The position numbers and the translations under genes were made by a program. The notes beneath the pieces were generated by a model, which saw only the letters and a program-made list of their open reading frames with translations, was not told the DNA's origin and ran no database searches. Below are positions 1-12,157 of a stretch of DNA of 64,000 bases, in pieces (the stretch's first letter is position 1; the number at the start of each line of letters is the position of its first letter). This DNA is from Hanleya hanleyi (Eukaryota > Mollusca > Polyplacophora > Lepidopleurida > Hanleyidae): contig JAVTVY010025236.1 in assembly GCA_036873755.1 (NCBI GenBank), positions 1 to 64,000 on the forward strand, in the 5' to 3' direction.

Positions 1-199
1 CCAGATAGGGTTAAATGAGCGTAATAGCGAAGGGGCATACAATGTTTCGCTTCTTTGCTAGAGGGATTGATATGTGTCAAAATGCACTTAGATTGTCCAA
101 ATTATGCATGGTGGGATAATAAGGAGTATAGTGGCTATTTTGAACTATTGATCGTCTGGAAGTTGCTAGAATCAGACCTGCAAATGGCTCACAGTGAAA

Positions 200-585
200 A
201 TATAGGAGGAAATTTGCCAAAATATAGGAGAAAAATATAAATTTTCTTAATACAATATAGGAAAATATAGGAAATGGGGAAGTGTAAGACAGGTCACTAC
301 TACATTATATGTTCCAAAATTGGTAGTTTTTTGGTGTTTAATAAAATTATTTCCACTGAATGCGGTTATAGTTGTGGCGGTTGAGGAGACCCGTTCTGCT
401 TGGTTCAAGAAAGAGAAATTTAAATGTTATCATATTTGCCGAGCGAAGCGAGTAAAAAAAATAATTCTGAAATGTATTTTCCCATGCCAAAAAGTCAAAA
501 TATAGGAAATATAGGAGGTTTTGAGGAAAATATAGGAATGATTCAAAAACATAGGAAATTATAGGAAATATAGGAGGCACTTGAA
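200..585. repeat. ATAGGAAAT-type short-motif repeat
   Basis: Variants of AATATAGGA recur irregularly, densest at 200-275 and 497-580. It looks like a decayed simple repeat. The short open frames crossing it have no recognisable domain. From 586 to about 985 I see no gene. Confidence 0.6.
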
Positions 586-989
586 GGCCTGTAGAATTTG
601 CGTGACCATTTTTGTTAGGGATAAATCGGCCGTGTTCGAGACCGAAGAGGCTCAATGTTGTTTCCATTCCTTGGCACAGATTAAACAGGTAGTCGACGTC
701 ACGGGAGGGCACTTACCTCTTCTGGATTATTATAAAGGAATGTAACTCTTCCTCTTTCATTCATTTATTCTCATATTAATCATTATTTCCATCAATTCAA
801 ACATTCGAATTCAAGCTTCTGTGGAAGATTACTGTTATTACTGCGAGGGGAGGCAAACTCACTCACCCCATTCACAGACACTAGCGTAGCAAATACTGCT
901 GGGATCTAAAAGTTTGCCCTATAAATAACATACATTTGCACACGACACTGAAAACACGCATTCATTAGAATATCATGTTAGGGCCGAAG

Positions 990-1508
990 TTTACATGGCT
1001 TCGTTCGTTGCTACTCAGCCATGCAGGCTTTCTTCTTATTAAATTTACATGTACAGTTAGGGGCCACAAGGCTCCATGGGCCGTACGGCTCTTTACGTCA
1101 ATAAAATAACATATGCCCACTCCATTATGACCACTAATTTTACCTAGTTCGGCAAATAATTTGATCGTCAGGAGGAGCTGATGTGTCCGCAATCAGTCTT
1201 CAAACCTCAATTGCCGATTGAATTTCTCATTACTATTAGTACGGGTCACGTGTTAGGTATGTATCGCAGAGTACCGATCACGTCACCTGTACGACACCTG
1301 TCGGTCGTTGATGTTTGAAGACTGATTGAAGAAACATCAGCCCCTCAGGGCTACCGAAACTTTTAAATATAGTGAACAAAAAGTGGTGACGGGTTGTTTT
1401 ATTGCCGAATAGAGCCGTACGGCTCCTGGAGCCCTGTGGTTCCGGACTGTACATGTAAATTCAATAAGAGGAAGCATGGCTGAGCAGGAACAAACGAAGC
1501 CATGTAAA
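990..1508. repeat. Foldback (nested inverted repeat)
   Basis: The outer arms (about 990-1090 and 1395-1508) are imperfect reverse complements that share the blocks TTACATGGCTTCGT and ATTTACATGTACAG. An inner pair (about 1174-1207 and 1313-1345) shares GTTTGAAGACTGATT. The right outer arm is also the start of the sequence that recurs at 34304, so the foldback abuts the duplicated segment. No protein is encoded. It may be a MITE-like element or an inverted duplication. Confidence 0.6.
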
Positions 1509-1518
1509 CTTGCTAGCT

Positions 1519-3343
1519 GCATGAATGTCGGGACCATGGGAGCTTGAAATAAAAGAATTAACGAGGTATGGGTATTATAATATATTAACAGGGAGCCCAA
1601 GCGAGGAGTCGACACCCCCACATCGGCACCCTCACCAAAGTACGATATGTGCCATTATTCCACCGTTCCGCATGTCACACCCCGCAATCATCGTCAACCA
1701 AGCTCGTCAGACAACAAACAAAACATTACGATACCATTTTTATCCAACCGCATCGATGGAAAAGGAAATCAGGAGAAAATCGGCAGCAAACTGACCAAAC
1801 ACGCTCCTTTGGCCTCATCTACCGGAAGACGAATGACGTATCTGCGTTTGTGGCGCGACCAAGAACACGTGACCAGCTAATGACCCGGTTAACCCTTTCG
1901 TACGCCTGACACAATATCAGTCGCATCATGCTCCATGGTTAGCCCGAAAACATCGGCTAAGGAGTCTATTTTTTATTTTTGGTTGTTGCTGACCCCTTTA
2001 GCCCGAATCACATATACAGACCGAAAAGGACAAAAATAAATAAGACGTCAGTCGCTCGAGATCTTTAACTGCACACGGCGTGGGGAATTGAGACAGACGC
2101 ACAAAAAGCATTTTGTCGAATAAATAATATGATTTGGCATCTCCAGCACTATGACAACCACCTAATGACTCCTTTAATTAGATGGAATCTGCCATCAAAC
2201 ACGGATTTTGTCATTTTGCCGTTGAGTTTCTTTCGCCATAGTTTACAGGCACATGCGCAGAATGGGGTTGGTCTTCTGGCCCACGTCATCAAGAACCAAT
2301 AGCGACGTCTGTTTATTCACGTGATCAGGAAGGTCACGAGATCAAGGTCATATTCCACAAGATGGCAGAAAGGCGCGAAAACGTTAAAATCAATGAAAGT
2401 TTTTTCTCACACATTTGGTCACTTTTTGTCAGCATCAAAACAGTCATGAGAGATGGTACATGGTTAAAGAAGCTAAGGTCGGTCAAACTGTATCAAATTG
2501 GCATATTTTTTCTCTCCCGTTTCTTTATTTTCGTCAGCGAAAAGCCGCTTTTCGCGCATAAATTTTTATCGCCAAAATTTAACCTAGGCGCGATCTGGGC
2601 TGTGACAGGAATGCCACGCCCCCTTACCTATTTTCACCTATCACAGCCAGAGTTTCTGGGTTAGCTCCATGGTCACACACAGCGAGAAGCTCGTGCAGAT
2701 CTAGACTGACTATAATACACTGTCAGTGAGTGCACAGGTTGAAGGATGAAGCAAATGCAGAAAGAAGCTGTGAAAATATGTCTTGCTGGACATAATTTGT
2801 GCCTATTAATTGGTCACGCTGGCACTGGCAAGACATATTCTGTAAAAGCCATATGTGCGGAGTTGAAAGCCAGTGGCAAAAATGTAGCTGTGACATGCAC
2901 GACTGGTATAGCTTCTCGCTGTGTGTGACCATGGAGCATGATGTGACTGATGATATTGTGTCAGGCGTACGAAAGGGTTAACCTGGTCATTAGCTGGTCA
3001 CGTGTTCTTGGTCGCGCCACAAACGCAGATACGTCATTCGTCTTCCGGTAGATGAGGCCAAAGGAGCGTGTTTGGTCAGTTTGCTGCCGATTTTCTCCTG
3101 ATTTCCTTTTCCATCGATGCGGTCGGATAAAAATGGTATCGTACATGTTTTGTTTGTTGTCTGATGAGCTTGGTTGACGATGATTGCGGGGTGTGGCATG
3201 CCGAACGGTGGAATAATGGCACGTATCGTACTTTGGTGAGGGTGCCGATGTGGGGGTGTCGACTCCTCGCTTGGGCTCCCTGTTAATATATTATAATACC
3301 CATACCTCGTTAATTCTTTTATTTCAAGCTCCCATGGTCGGGA
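1519..3343. mobile_element. 1.8 kb element with long terminal inverted repeats, occupied site
   Basis: The left arm (1533-1938) and right arm (2929-3338) are near-identical inverted repeats that start ACCATGGGAGC and end at a CCATGG next to the unique core. The flanks (...TTGCTAGCT and CTAAAGGCAGG...) are contiguous as TTGCTAGCTAAAGG near 34355, so that locus shows the unoccupied site. The target duplication is at most a few bases (CT). The core, 1939-2928, holds a helicase fragment but no transposase, so the element is probably non-autonomous. The superfamily is not identified. Confidence 0.75.
2746..2928 (+). pseudogene. PIF1-like helicase N-terminal fragment
   Basis: This open stretch of about 60 codons reads as the start of a PIF1-type superfamily 1B DNA helicase motor. 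A Q-rich lead-in and the segment AGHNLCLLIGHAG precede a Walker A motif (GHAGTGKT), followed by VTCTTGIAS, a typical motif Ia region. Complete PIF1 helicases run to several hundred residues. Here the frame ends exactly where the right inverted arm begins (2929), with the stop supplied by the arm, so the gene was truncated by the element's structure. PIF1-like helicases occur both as host genes and inside Helitron-type transposons, and this piece is too short to say which was the source. No function is expected. Confidence 0.6.
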
Positions 3344-4070
3344 CTAAAGGCAGGTCAGATCAGTTTTCTCGAGTTATGGGTTATGGATAATGCTTACATG
3401 ATTCGCTGTGCTCATTTGCAGCACCAAACTATTGGTAGTGGTGTCGTGTCCCTCTGTGATTTATCCGAGATGCTGCCAATACTTCAAAGCCTGTGTTTCA
3501 GCATTCACTTCCCGCCAAAGTCTTCCCGTCGAACCAGTCAATGCGCGCGTTAGATATATCATCATTGCAAAGTCATGACTCGTCACTGGAGTCGGTTACG
3601 GACCAGTTTATTGGTCCTGCTATACACCAACCGCCCGTCACCCATGTACATGTACGTCCAAACCTTAACTCCACAACTTGTTATATCCTTTCCCAAGGTA
3701 GGCCTGTGTTTTCGGTTGCACAATTCCAACAGATGATCAAACATAAGAGTGATATCTGTTAAATTCGAATTCTCGGTACCTCTATATCATGCCATTTTAT
3801 CTGGTCGACTGATATTCATTTTATTATGCATGTTTTTATCATATCACACGGATTTATCTATAAGATAGAGATCACAATGGCAAACATGATTGTCCCTGTA
3901 ACATATATATACCGGTATGATACTTCAAGTATTTCTCGCTTCTACTTAGAAAATAGTCCTGGCATTAAATTTAATATAATAAACATATTTATTTAACATA
4001 GCGGTATTAAATTATACCGGTATGATGTTAGTAAGCGTTTCTGTTTGTTTGTTTGTTTGCTTGTTTGTTT
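3344..4070. repeat. Segmental duplicate, copy 1, proximal part
   Basis: It matches 34353-34980 in the same orientation, including an 89-codon frame at 3493-3762 that is also open in the other copy (34504-34767). I do not recognise that protein, and the copies differ by indels, so coding is doubtful. The segment ends in a (GTTT)n microsatellite at about 4042-4073. Copy 1 also has extra AT-rich DNA near 3900-4015. Confidence 0.7.
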
Positions 4071-4156
4071 GTCCAGGGCATACGGTCAGTGTTTTGGTCG
4101 GAATGTCCTGAAACTTCGTCAGCATGGTATCGGGGTCACCATGAGTAAGTTAATAG

Positions 4157-6618
4157 AATAATAATAATAACTAGATATTGTCGGTACAATATCATGGTCT
4201 TTCTTTGTCGTCCTCCAAAGGTATTAATTCGCTGTATTGTGATGTGGCATATACTACAAATACGGAGTGGAAGCATTTTCCGGAAAGCTTAATTTGCCAA
4301 GTTTGCGAGCGCCTTAGGTCGAGAGTGTGAATTTTCATCGTTATGTGCCGTTATCCAAACAATTGCTAAAAGATAAACTATTGAAAGTCTATGGTTTTCT
4401 GTATGAGTCCGCTCTATCTGAGCACTGAATTTATGTCGCTCAATACTTATTCGTCGCGTACATCAACATACTTCAAACAGCATGCTAAATGGGGGCGGAA
4501 ATTGTATCCTGCCTGCAACAATGCGAATGCATTCTTACTGTCAATTCCAAACACATATAGATATTCCCGCAATCAAAATTGATGACCTGCACCAGAAACT
4601 TCAGCCTAGAATCGTGTGAAACAAACAACAAGGAGATGCAGTTGCAGAGATGCGGGTAAAATTACGTCATGTGGCGCGCAATTTTAGTCGACTGGGTATT
4701 GTTCCCAAATTATTAATGAAATCCTTACCTTCTTCGTACGGTACATTCGTACTCCATCTGGGAACATTCCACGTAAACGGCGACATCAAATACTCCCTCG
4801 TTTTAGGAACTTTAATCATCGACACCTAAATGCCATCCCTGCTCAGCTTTCTTGGAAAACAGCAATTTTTCTACGCACGCCGTGAAAGGAACACTCGCGC
4901 GTATTTGAGAGACAGACGCGCGCACTTCCGGCGAAGCAAATTATTGACCTTGTTTGTTTACGAATACCAGGATCGCTGGATCGCTAACCCTCTGTCTACC
5001 CTGTATTATGTCAAACTAACGGCTCTCTCGTAACTGTTCAAGTTTTCCACAATTACTGTGCCCGGTACGGAGTCATTGTCAACGAAAGAACACAGTATTG
5101 GAAGTAAGTGGCAGCAAATTACAAGTTCGTAACTATTGCGGTTCAAGAGATAAAAGGTTTACAAAATTGAGCCGGCCCCGTCATGTAACACGACGTTTAT
5201 TTAATTGTGAACATCGGATGCCTCGAGTGTTACAGCCGAATCGCTATAGCGAAATTGACAACACCCATTGAATAGATGAAATCAACATATGACCATTTAA
5301 CGGGTTAATAGTTCGGGAAATTTGAATTTTCAATATCTCTAAACCTATCAAAGCTATATTCTTGAAATTTCATAGGCAAATACATATATATATTCCCTCA
5401 AAGATACCTAAAAATAGTGATGATTGGATGAATACTTTTCGCAAAATTTGAATAAAGCGTAAATTTCACAAATTGCTAATTATCTCCCAATCTTTCTGGT
5501 ATCTTTTTATGGATTCTACTGCTGTTCTGTTACATCATGTAATGACCTACATTCATGTGCAAATTTCAAGTTGAAATTTCCAACAGTTTTCCAGTTACGG
5601 CACTGTAGTCGCAAAACTATCCGTGGCCATAGCTCAAAAACTAAGGTCAAGGTCATCTTGAAAATTCGGTGACGTCATACCTGTATTATGGGGTACAAAT
5701 GTGTTAAATTACAGATTCCTGCAAGTTGTAGTTTTCGAGAAAATTACATGCAACGCTTTTTACATTTTGTAATATTCAAGGTCAAGGTCATATCGGATGG
5801 TTTTGTAATTAGCGCCAAAAGAAAGTCAATATTGTACTCAATATTGCATCATTGTTTTGTGACTGTCAGTGTGTTAGTTTTCCAGTAAATGGAAGCCGTG
5901 TTTTCGATATTTGGATGCTCATCACTTCAAAGATCAAGGTCAAGGCCGAGTTCTGATACAAGTGCTGACCTTCTGACGTCAGGTAGGTCACGTGACCTTA
6001 TTTTCAGACTGATCGCATTGGCCTTTCAAGATTTGACCACCAAACTTTGCACTCATATAGCGACGCTTCTGGAGGTCAAAGGTCAAATTTAAGGTCACAT
6101 CCTTTTCGGTCATTAGAGTGTTCATTAATATTAGGAGTATCAATGCCGTAGCTTATTTCCTTATAAAATACCGGGTTTTGAAAAACATTAAAAGGGAGAT
6201 AACTATTTCTTCTTGTTACGTAACAATTCAAAAATATAACTACAGCATGGCCATATTTAACACTTAACAACCATCAACTTTCCTTTAGATATGTTCTTTA
6301 TTTTTTGCTGTACGCAGGCGACACGAAAAACAGCACCAGGGGAGAGAACTGTAAAACCGTTTCCGTGACCTACTTATTTTATTGGTTATTTTGTTGGGTG
6401 TATCTGCAAACTTTCACATTTCAAATTTCAGCCGCATGGCCTTATGCGTTTGGTCAATATTCACAAAATGGTGTTTTTATCAAAAAAGCCCATAGCTCAA
6501 TAGGTCAAGGTCAAGGTCAAAATTGAATACTTGTACCAGAAACTTCAGCCTAGTATATACAAATGAGTCAAATATCTAAGCTGTATATCAAGCCGTTTAG
6601 CCGCTATTTGAAAAGTGA
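4157..6618. repeat. AAGGTCA-rich repeat, unit 1
   Basis: It starts with (AAT)n and a small hairpin (ATTGTCGGTACAAT). From about 5025 it is a direct repeat of unit 2 with an offset of 1747 bp. It carries many AAGGTCA sites: tandem TCAAGGTCA near 5645, 5777 and 6500, and a perfect AGGTCAAAGGTCA near 6075. Short open frames (for example 5688-5888 and 5889-6092) recur in unit 2 but show no known domain, and I read them as non-coding. Confidence 0.75.
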
Positions 6619-8365
6619 AATAATAATAAGAAGAACTAGACATTGTTGGTACAATGGCACGGTCTTTCCATGAAGTCCCCAAAAGGTATCCTTTCGTTGG
6701 AAATTAAGTTCATGTCATGTTGCATAGGCGATGTCGATATAACGATAATTGAACACATCAAATTAACGTCTTTGTCGTAACTTTTCAAGTTTTCCCGAAT
6801 TACTTTTCTCTGTACGGAGCTATTGTCAACGAAAGAACTCATTATAGGAAGTAACAGGCAACAAATTAGAAATCCGTATCTATTGCGGTTCAAGAGATAA
6901 AAGGTTTCCAAAATTGAGCCGGCCCCGTCATGTAAGACGACATTTAGTTAATTACGAACACCGGATGCCTCGAGTGCTACAGCCGAATCGCTATAGCGAA
7001 ACTGACAACACCCATTGAATAGATGAAATCAACATGTGACCATTTAACGGCTTAATGGTTCGGGAAAATTGTTTCTTTAATATCTCTAAACCTATCAAAG
7101 CCATATTCTTGAAATTTCATAGGCAAATACATATATATATTCCCTCAATCATGCCTAAAAATAATGATGATTGGATGCATACTTTTCGCAAAACTTGAAT
7201 ACATGGTAAATTTCAGAAATTGCTAATTATCTCCCAATCTTTCTGGTATCTTGTTATGGGTTCTACTGATGTTCTGTTACATCATGTAATGACCTACATT
7301 CATGTGCAAATTTCAAGTTGAAATTTCCAACAGTTTTCCAGTTACGGCACTGTAGTCGCAAAACTATCCGTGGGCATAGCTCAAAAACTAAGGTCAAGGT
7401 CATCTTGAAAATTCGGTGACGTCATACCTGTATTATGGGGTACAAATGTGTTAAATTACAGATTCCTGCAAGTTGTAGTTTTCGAGAAAATTACATGCAA
7501 CGCTTTTTACATTTTGTAATATTCAAGGTCAAGGTCATATCGGATGGTTTTATAATTAGCGCCAAAAGAAAGTCAATATTGTACTCAATATTGCGTCATT
7601 GTTTTGTGACTGTCAGTGTGTTAGTTTTCCAGTAAATGGAAGCCGTATTTTCGATATTCGGATGCTTATCACTTGAAAGATCAAGGTCAAGGCCGAGTTC
7701 TGATACAAGTGCTGACCTTCTGACGTTAGGTAGTTCACGTGACCTTATTTTCAGACAAATCGCATTGGCCGTTCAAGATTTGACCACCAAACTTTGCACT
7801 CATACAGCGACGCTTCTGGAGGTCAAAGGTCAAATTTAAGGTCACATCCTTTTCGGTCATTAAAGTGTTCATTAATATTAGGAGTATCAATGCCGTAGCT
7901 TATTTCCTTATAAATAACGGGCTTTGAAAAACATTAAAAGGGAGATAACTATTTCTTCTTGTTACGTAACAATTCAAAAATATAACTACAGCATGGCCAT
8001 ATGTAAGACTTAGCAACCATCAACTTTCCTTTAGATATGTTCTTTATTTTTGGCTGTACACAGACGACACGAAAAACAGCACCAGGGGAGAGAACTCTAG
8101 AACCGCTTCCGTGACCTACTTATTTTATTGGTTATTTTGTTGGGTGTATCTGCAAACTTTCACATTTCAAATTTCAGCTGCATCGCCTTGTGCGTTTGGT
8201 CAATATTCGCAAAATGGTGTTTTTATCAAAAACGCCCATAGCTCAATAGGTCAAGGTCAACGTCAAAATTGAACACCTGTACCAGAAACTTCAGCCCGGT
8301 ATCTACAAATGTCCCAAATATCTAAGCTGTATATGAAACCGTTTAGCCGCTATCGCGAAAACAGA
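6619..8365. repeat. AAGGTCA-rich repeat, unit 2
   Basis: This is a second direct copy of the unit, with the same (AAT)n and ATTGTTGGTACAAT hairpin start, the same TCAAGGTCA clusters and the same direct-repeat-1 site near 7820. It matches unit 1 closely from about 6772 to the end, with few indels, which points to recent tandem duplication. No coding capacity is recognised. Confidence 0.75.
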
Positions 8366-8485
8366 ATAATAATAATAATCCGTAGAATAACAAAAGGTCT
8401 ATCCATTGGAAATGGAAAGACCTAATAATAATAATCCGTAGAATAACAAAAGGTCTATCCATTGGAAATGGAAAGACCTAATAAT
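8366..8485. repeat. Hairpin-ended (AAT)n tail, duplicated
   Basis: There are two tandem copies of a roughly 60-bp tail: (AAT)n, CCGTAGAATAACAAA, then an AGGTCTATCCATTGG / AATGGAAAGACCT hairpin. A terminal hairpin followed by a short A/T-rich repeat is typical of non-autonomous Helitron/Helentron-type termini. It marks the 3' boundary of the AAGGTCA repeat. Confidence 0.55.
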
Positions 8486-8577
8486 AATAATAATATAAAA
8501 AAAACGTTAGAAAAGGCCTTTCAACGCTCAAGTGGGGGCCAAATTTATTTTGGGTCGGAACGCCGTGAAACTTCGTA

Positions 8578-10760
8578 GGGATATCTATGGCGTTGGGCAA
8601 TATTATTGGAACCAAAATAAATTGGCTAACTGGGGGCCGGGAACATGATACACGTATCTACATTTACATACTATTACATGTGCGAACCTATTTGTCACCA
8701 TTAAAACGCAACATATTTTATTGAGATGTCATGGTGCTTTATCAGAAAACCTGGGCGGTGATTTTTGAAATACAATCCAGGCACCTCACGTTAGGATAAA
8801 ATTTAAGGAAATCAGAACCATTAATTTATACCTATCCATATCCACTCCATAGTGAAATATGTCCGACGAAAAGGCGGGCCTGTAATATTCAGTGGTCGGG
8901 CAGTGAAGGGTACATGTTGTACTCCTTAGACTAGAGATTATGCTTTTGGTAACCCCGATACTATATAGGCCTACTCACGAATGATACACAGCTGTGTCTT
9001 TTTCTTCCGTCCAAACACTGTGTGACCAGTCGCACAAGTTTTCTTTCTTTCTTACATTTGAAAAGGTGATTCTCCATACTAGGATACCCTTTTCAATACG
9101 CGATTTCTCTTTTAGAAACGATTTCATTCCTCTATAAGAAACGATTTTTTACTCTTTAAAAAAGTGTCTTCCTAATGTAGTTTTTTCATTACAAATCGCA
9201 TTTTGAAGAGGGGTAATTGTGCAACATTGTAACGATTTCTCAACAATGTTTTAATGTTGCTGACGATCGTTACAATGTTGCAAACATTGTTGACGATCGT
9301 TACAATGTTGCACAAAAATGCCACGCAATATCCTATTTGTGAGAACGAAGATTCATATCAATGCAATTCCAGCAAAACAGGAGTCTTGCAAATGCGGTGG
9401 ACATGATCTCCAAGCATATTTTCTCACGTCCACCTCAATTCCGGATTCCTATCCTCTCTTGAATAGGGCTTAAATGCTCCATGCATCAGATAAAATGCTG
9501 ACATTTAAAACAATACGGTGACCTATCATTTATATTTCATATCTCGCAAGAGTTATATAAATTATGTTTCATATTGTAAATTAAATAACATCTGACTTTG
9601 GAAAATCAGCCTAATGAGCTTTAAACATGAAAATAGGGTCTTTTCTCTACTAATCCAGTAGGCACATACACAAATTGTGCAATATTTCTACAAATAATAT
9701 AGTGACCCCGTTTTTATTCCATGATTTGCCTTATTTTAACCTAACAAATTATTACTGAAAGTTTAAGCACATTCTCACTTTTAAAAAGAAATCCATTTAT
9801 AGACTAAAATGACAAGTAGTATAAGAAAGATAAATTTCCCGCATTTTGTGGATATTTATATTTCGACATATATTTATTTATGTCGTCATCAGGAAAGACG
9901 ACAACCAATTCAACAAGGATTTGGATGTACCCCTCCACAGGAGTATGGAGAGTTTATTTAGCAATACGCGCAAAGAAATGTGTCAATCTTCCGTGTAAGT
10001 ATCAATGATCAAAGGAGAAAATAGGTTGTCTGAGTACAACAATGAGCCTAGCGGGGTGGCAGTAGTAGGATTCTGTCACATTTCTACGCCCAGAGTTGTC
10101 TGCGCCTTATTTGGTGGCGTGACGTAGCCGTGACATCACTGTTACGTCATATCCGGGTCAAAGGACACTTCCGGGGTCAAATGTCACTTCCTGGCTCAAA
10201 TGTCATTTCCGGTCACGTGACCACTCAGCAAGAGTTATCTGCCCCGTAATACGACTCCAGTCACTTCAATGATAATCCCAGTGGGCAACATTTGCGGTAT
10301 GGTGTGTGGCACCTTGTTTTCTCTGTCTCACGCTGTAGAACACAGTGTGTGTGGTGGTGGGGGGGGGGGGGGTCTCTTGGCCATTGGGTGCCTAAAAAGT
10401 TCTGACTGGGCATGCGTCGTGCATATGCAGGCCTGAGGTGGACGTTTTGAGGTCGATTGGTGAGGTATCAACGTGAAGCATTCGTGGGAGACCATCCAAC
10501 TGAACTCGTGTGGAGTGGAAGTAAGGCTATGACGCAAATGCGCAGACAGAGAATTGTTGGAAAAGGGCACTGAAATGAACGCTCTACGGTCGAGGTGGAC
10601 CGAATGGATCGTGTGAGGTATCAGTTTGAGACACTCGTAGAGGAGAGTCCGACTGGACTAGTATGTAGTAAAAGTTGGGCTATGGCGCGCAGATAGGGAA
10701 TTGTGAGGAAAGAGCATTGGAATGGATGGATTGCGTCCCGATGGGCTTATGTCATGGCCG
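8578..10760. repeat. Segmental duplicate, copy 1, distal part
   Basis: This is the continuation of the 3.34-4.07 kb segment and matches 34981-37190. In copy 2 the two parts are joined at the (GTTT)n tract, so the 4.5 kb between them is an insertion in copy 1 or a deletion in copy 2. It contains GATCGTTACAATGTTGC inverted repeats at 9205-9312 and a poly-G run near 10358-10372. From about 10380 it enters the tandem-repeat family also found at 53.7-55 kb. No gene is seen. Confidence 0.7.
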
Positions 10761-10769
10761 GATTGTCCG

Positions 10770-11655
10770 TCGTGCGTCGTGCGTAAACATCTTCTTCTCT
10801 GAAACCGCTTGGCCGATTAAGCTGAAACTTGGTATGCACGTTCCCCCCAATGAGTACACCAGAATGTGTTCATGCCGTGTCGATACGATTTTAAATATGG
10901 CTGCCATGGTGGCCATCTTGAATTTGCCAGTGAAATCTTGTCATCATTATTTTTCGGTAACTACTGCATGGATCTTTCTCAAATTTGGTACACAGGTTCC
11001 TCTTGGGGTCTAGTTGTGCAAGATACCTTTTGAGGTCTGATTCAAAAATCCAATATGGCCACCAGGTGGCCATCTTGGATTTCCCGATGAAACATTGTTA
11101 TCGCGATTTCTCAGGAACTACTGCATAGATCTTTCTCAAATTTGATACACAGGTTCCCTTGGGGTCTAGTTGTGCAAGATACCTTTTGTGGTCTGATTCA
11201 AAAAATTCAATATGGCCGCCAGGCGGCCATCTTGGATTTCCCCATGAAACATTGTTATTGCGATTTCGCAGGAACTACTGCGTGGATCTTCCTCAAATTT
11301 GGTACACATGTTCCCCTTGGGGTCTAGTTGTGCATGATACATTTTCTGCACTGATTCGAACATCCAATATGGCAACCAGGCGGCCATCTTGGATTTCCCT
11401 ATGAAACTTCGTTATCGTGATTTATCAGGAAGTACTACATGGATCTTTCTCAAATTTGATACACAGGTTCCCCTTGGGATCTAGTTGTGCAAGATACTTT
11501 TGTGGTATGATTCAGAAATCCAATATGGCCACCATGCGGCCATCTTGGATTTCCAGATGAAACATTGTTATCGCGATTTCTCAGGAACTACTGCATGGAT
11601 CTTTCTCAAATTTGGTACAGATGTTCCCCTTGGGGTCCAGTTGTGCAAGATACAA
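10770..11655 (+). mobile_element. Pearl/Helentron-type element with 157-bp array (partial)
   Basis: A leader (near 10785-10870) is followed by about five 155-158 bp tandem monomers. The marker CTAGTTGTGCAAGATAC falls at about 11011, 11167, 11323, 11481 and 11636. Each monomer contains a CCA(A)TATGG / CATCTTGGATTTCC segment. The array stops abruptly at 11655, inside a monomer, where the virus-like element begins. The microsatellite and hairpin seen at the other arrays are missing here, so the element is truncated. It is antisense to the arrays at 20.9-22.4 and 28.7-30.3 kb. Confidence 0.75.
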
Positions 11656-12102
11656 GGGGTCGAGGTGTATCCGCTGTCGTGGTAACCCGCTCTCGTAAAT
11701 TTCGTACGAGTGAACTGGAGTGGTGGTGGGTACAACGTCGGTCGTCGTTGTCTGTTCACTGTGAGGGATGAAATCCGGTGGGTTTTCAGACGTAGTGGGT
11801 GTACTTGGTGTAGGTGTGGACTGTATACTTGGTGTGGAGCTCGATGTGGGTTGTACACGTGGTGTGGTGGTGGTGATGACTGGGCTCGATACGGGGTTGA
11901 CTGGTGCTAGCTGTAGACTGGTTTCACTGCCACTCACAGCTGGAGTTCTCAGTTGGTTGAGTAGCGTGCTGACATAGGCTACGTCGTAAAACACACCTCC
12001 GTACAACACATTCAGCAGGGTTAGCAATATCACAACAAAGCCCACTTGCGCTTTGCGCGTTTTGTGAGAAGCTGTGTTCAGAGGCAGCTGCTGTGTGTCC
12101 AT
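11656..12102 (-). pseudogene. Membrane-anchored Ser/Thr/Pro-rich protein, 3' truncated
   Basis: The ATG at 12102 opens a frame with a short cytosol-like head, one strongly hydrophobic segment (about residues 20-41, VGFVVILLTLLNVLYGG), and then about 100 residues rich in Thr, Ser and Pro. That is the layout of a type II membrane or mucin-like surface protein. A TATA box lies 50 bp upstream, inside the end of the integrase gene, so the genes are tightly packed. A longer frame starting at 12216 exists but overlaps the integrase chromodomain-like end and is rejected as the start. The frame runs into the 157-bp satellite at 11655, so its natural C-terminus is lost. I do not recognise the family. 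Confidence 0.5.
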
Positions 12103-12151
12103 AGCACCGTGGTCGAACGTGGAATGAAGGATGACGGCAGTGGTGTCTGGC

Positions 12152-12157
12152 TTTATA
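12152..12157 (-). promoter_or_regulatory. TATA box of the gene at 12102
   Basis: TATAAA on the minus strand, 50 bp upstream of the ATG. It overlaps the stop codon of the upstream integrase frame. Confidence 0.45.

Noticed and set aside
5688..6092. Pair of conserved short frames (also at 7435-7839)
   Set aside because: Similarity between the copies is explained by recent duplication of the whole 1.7 kb unit. Start contexts and composition do not suggest coding.
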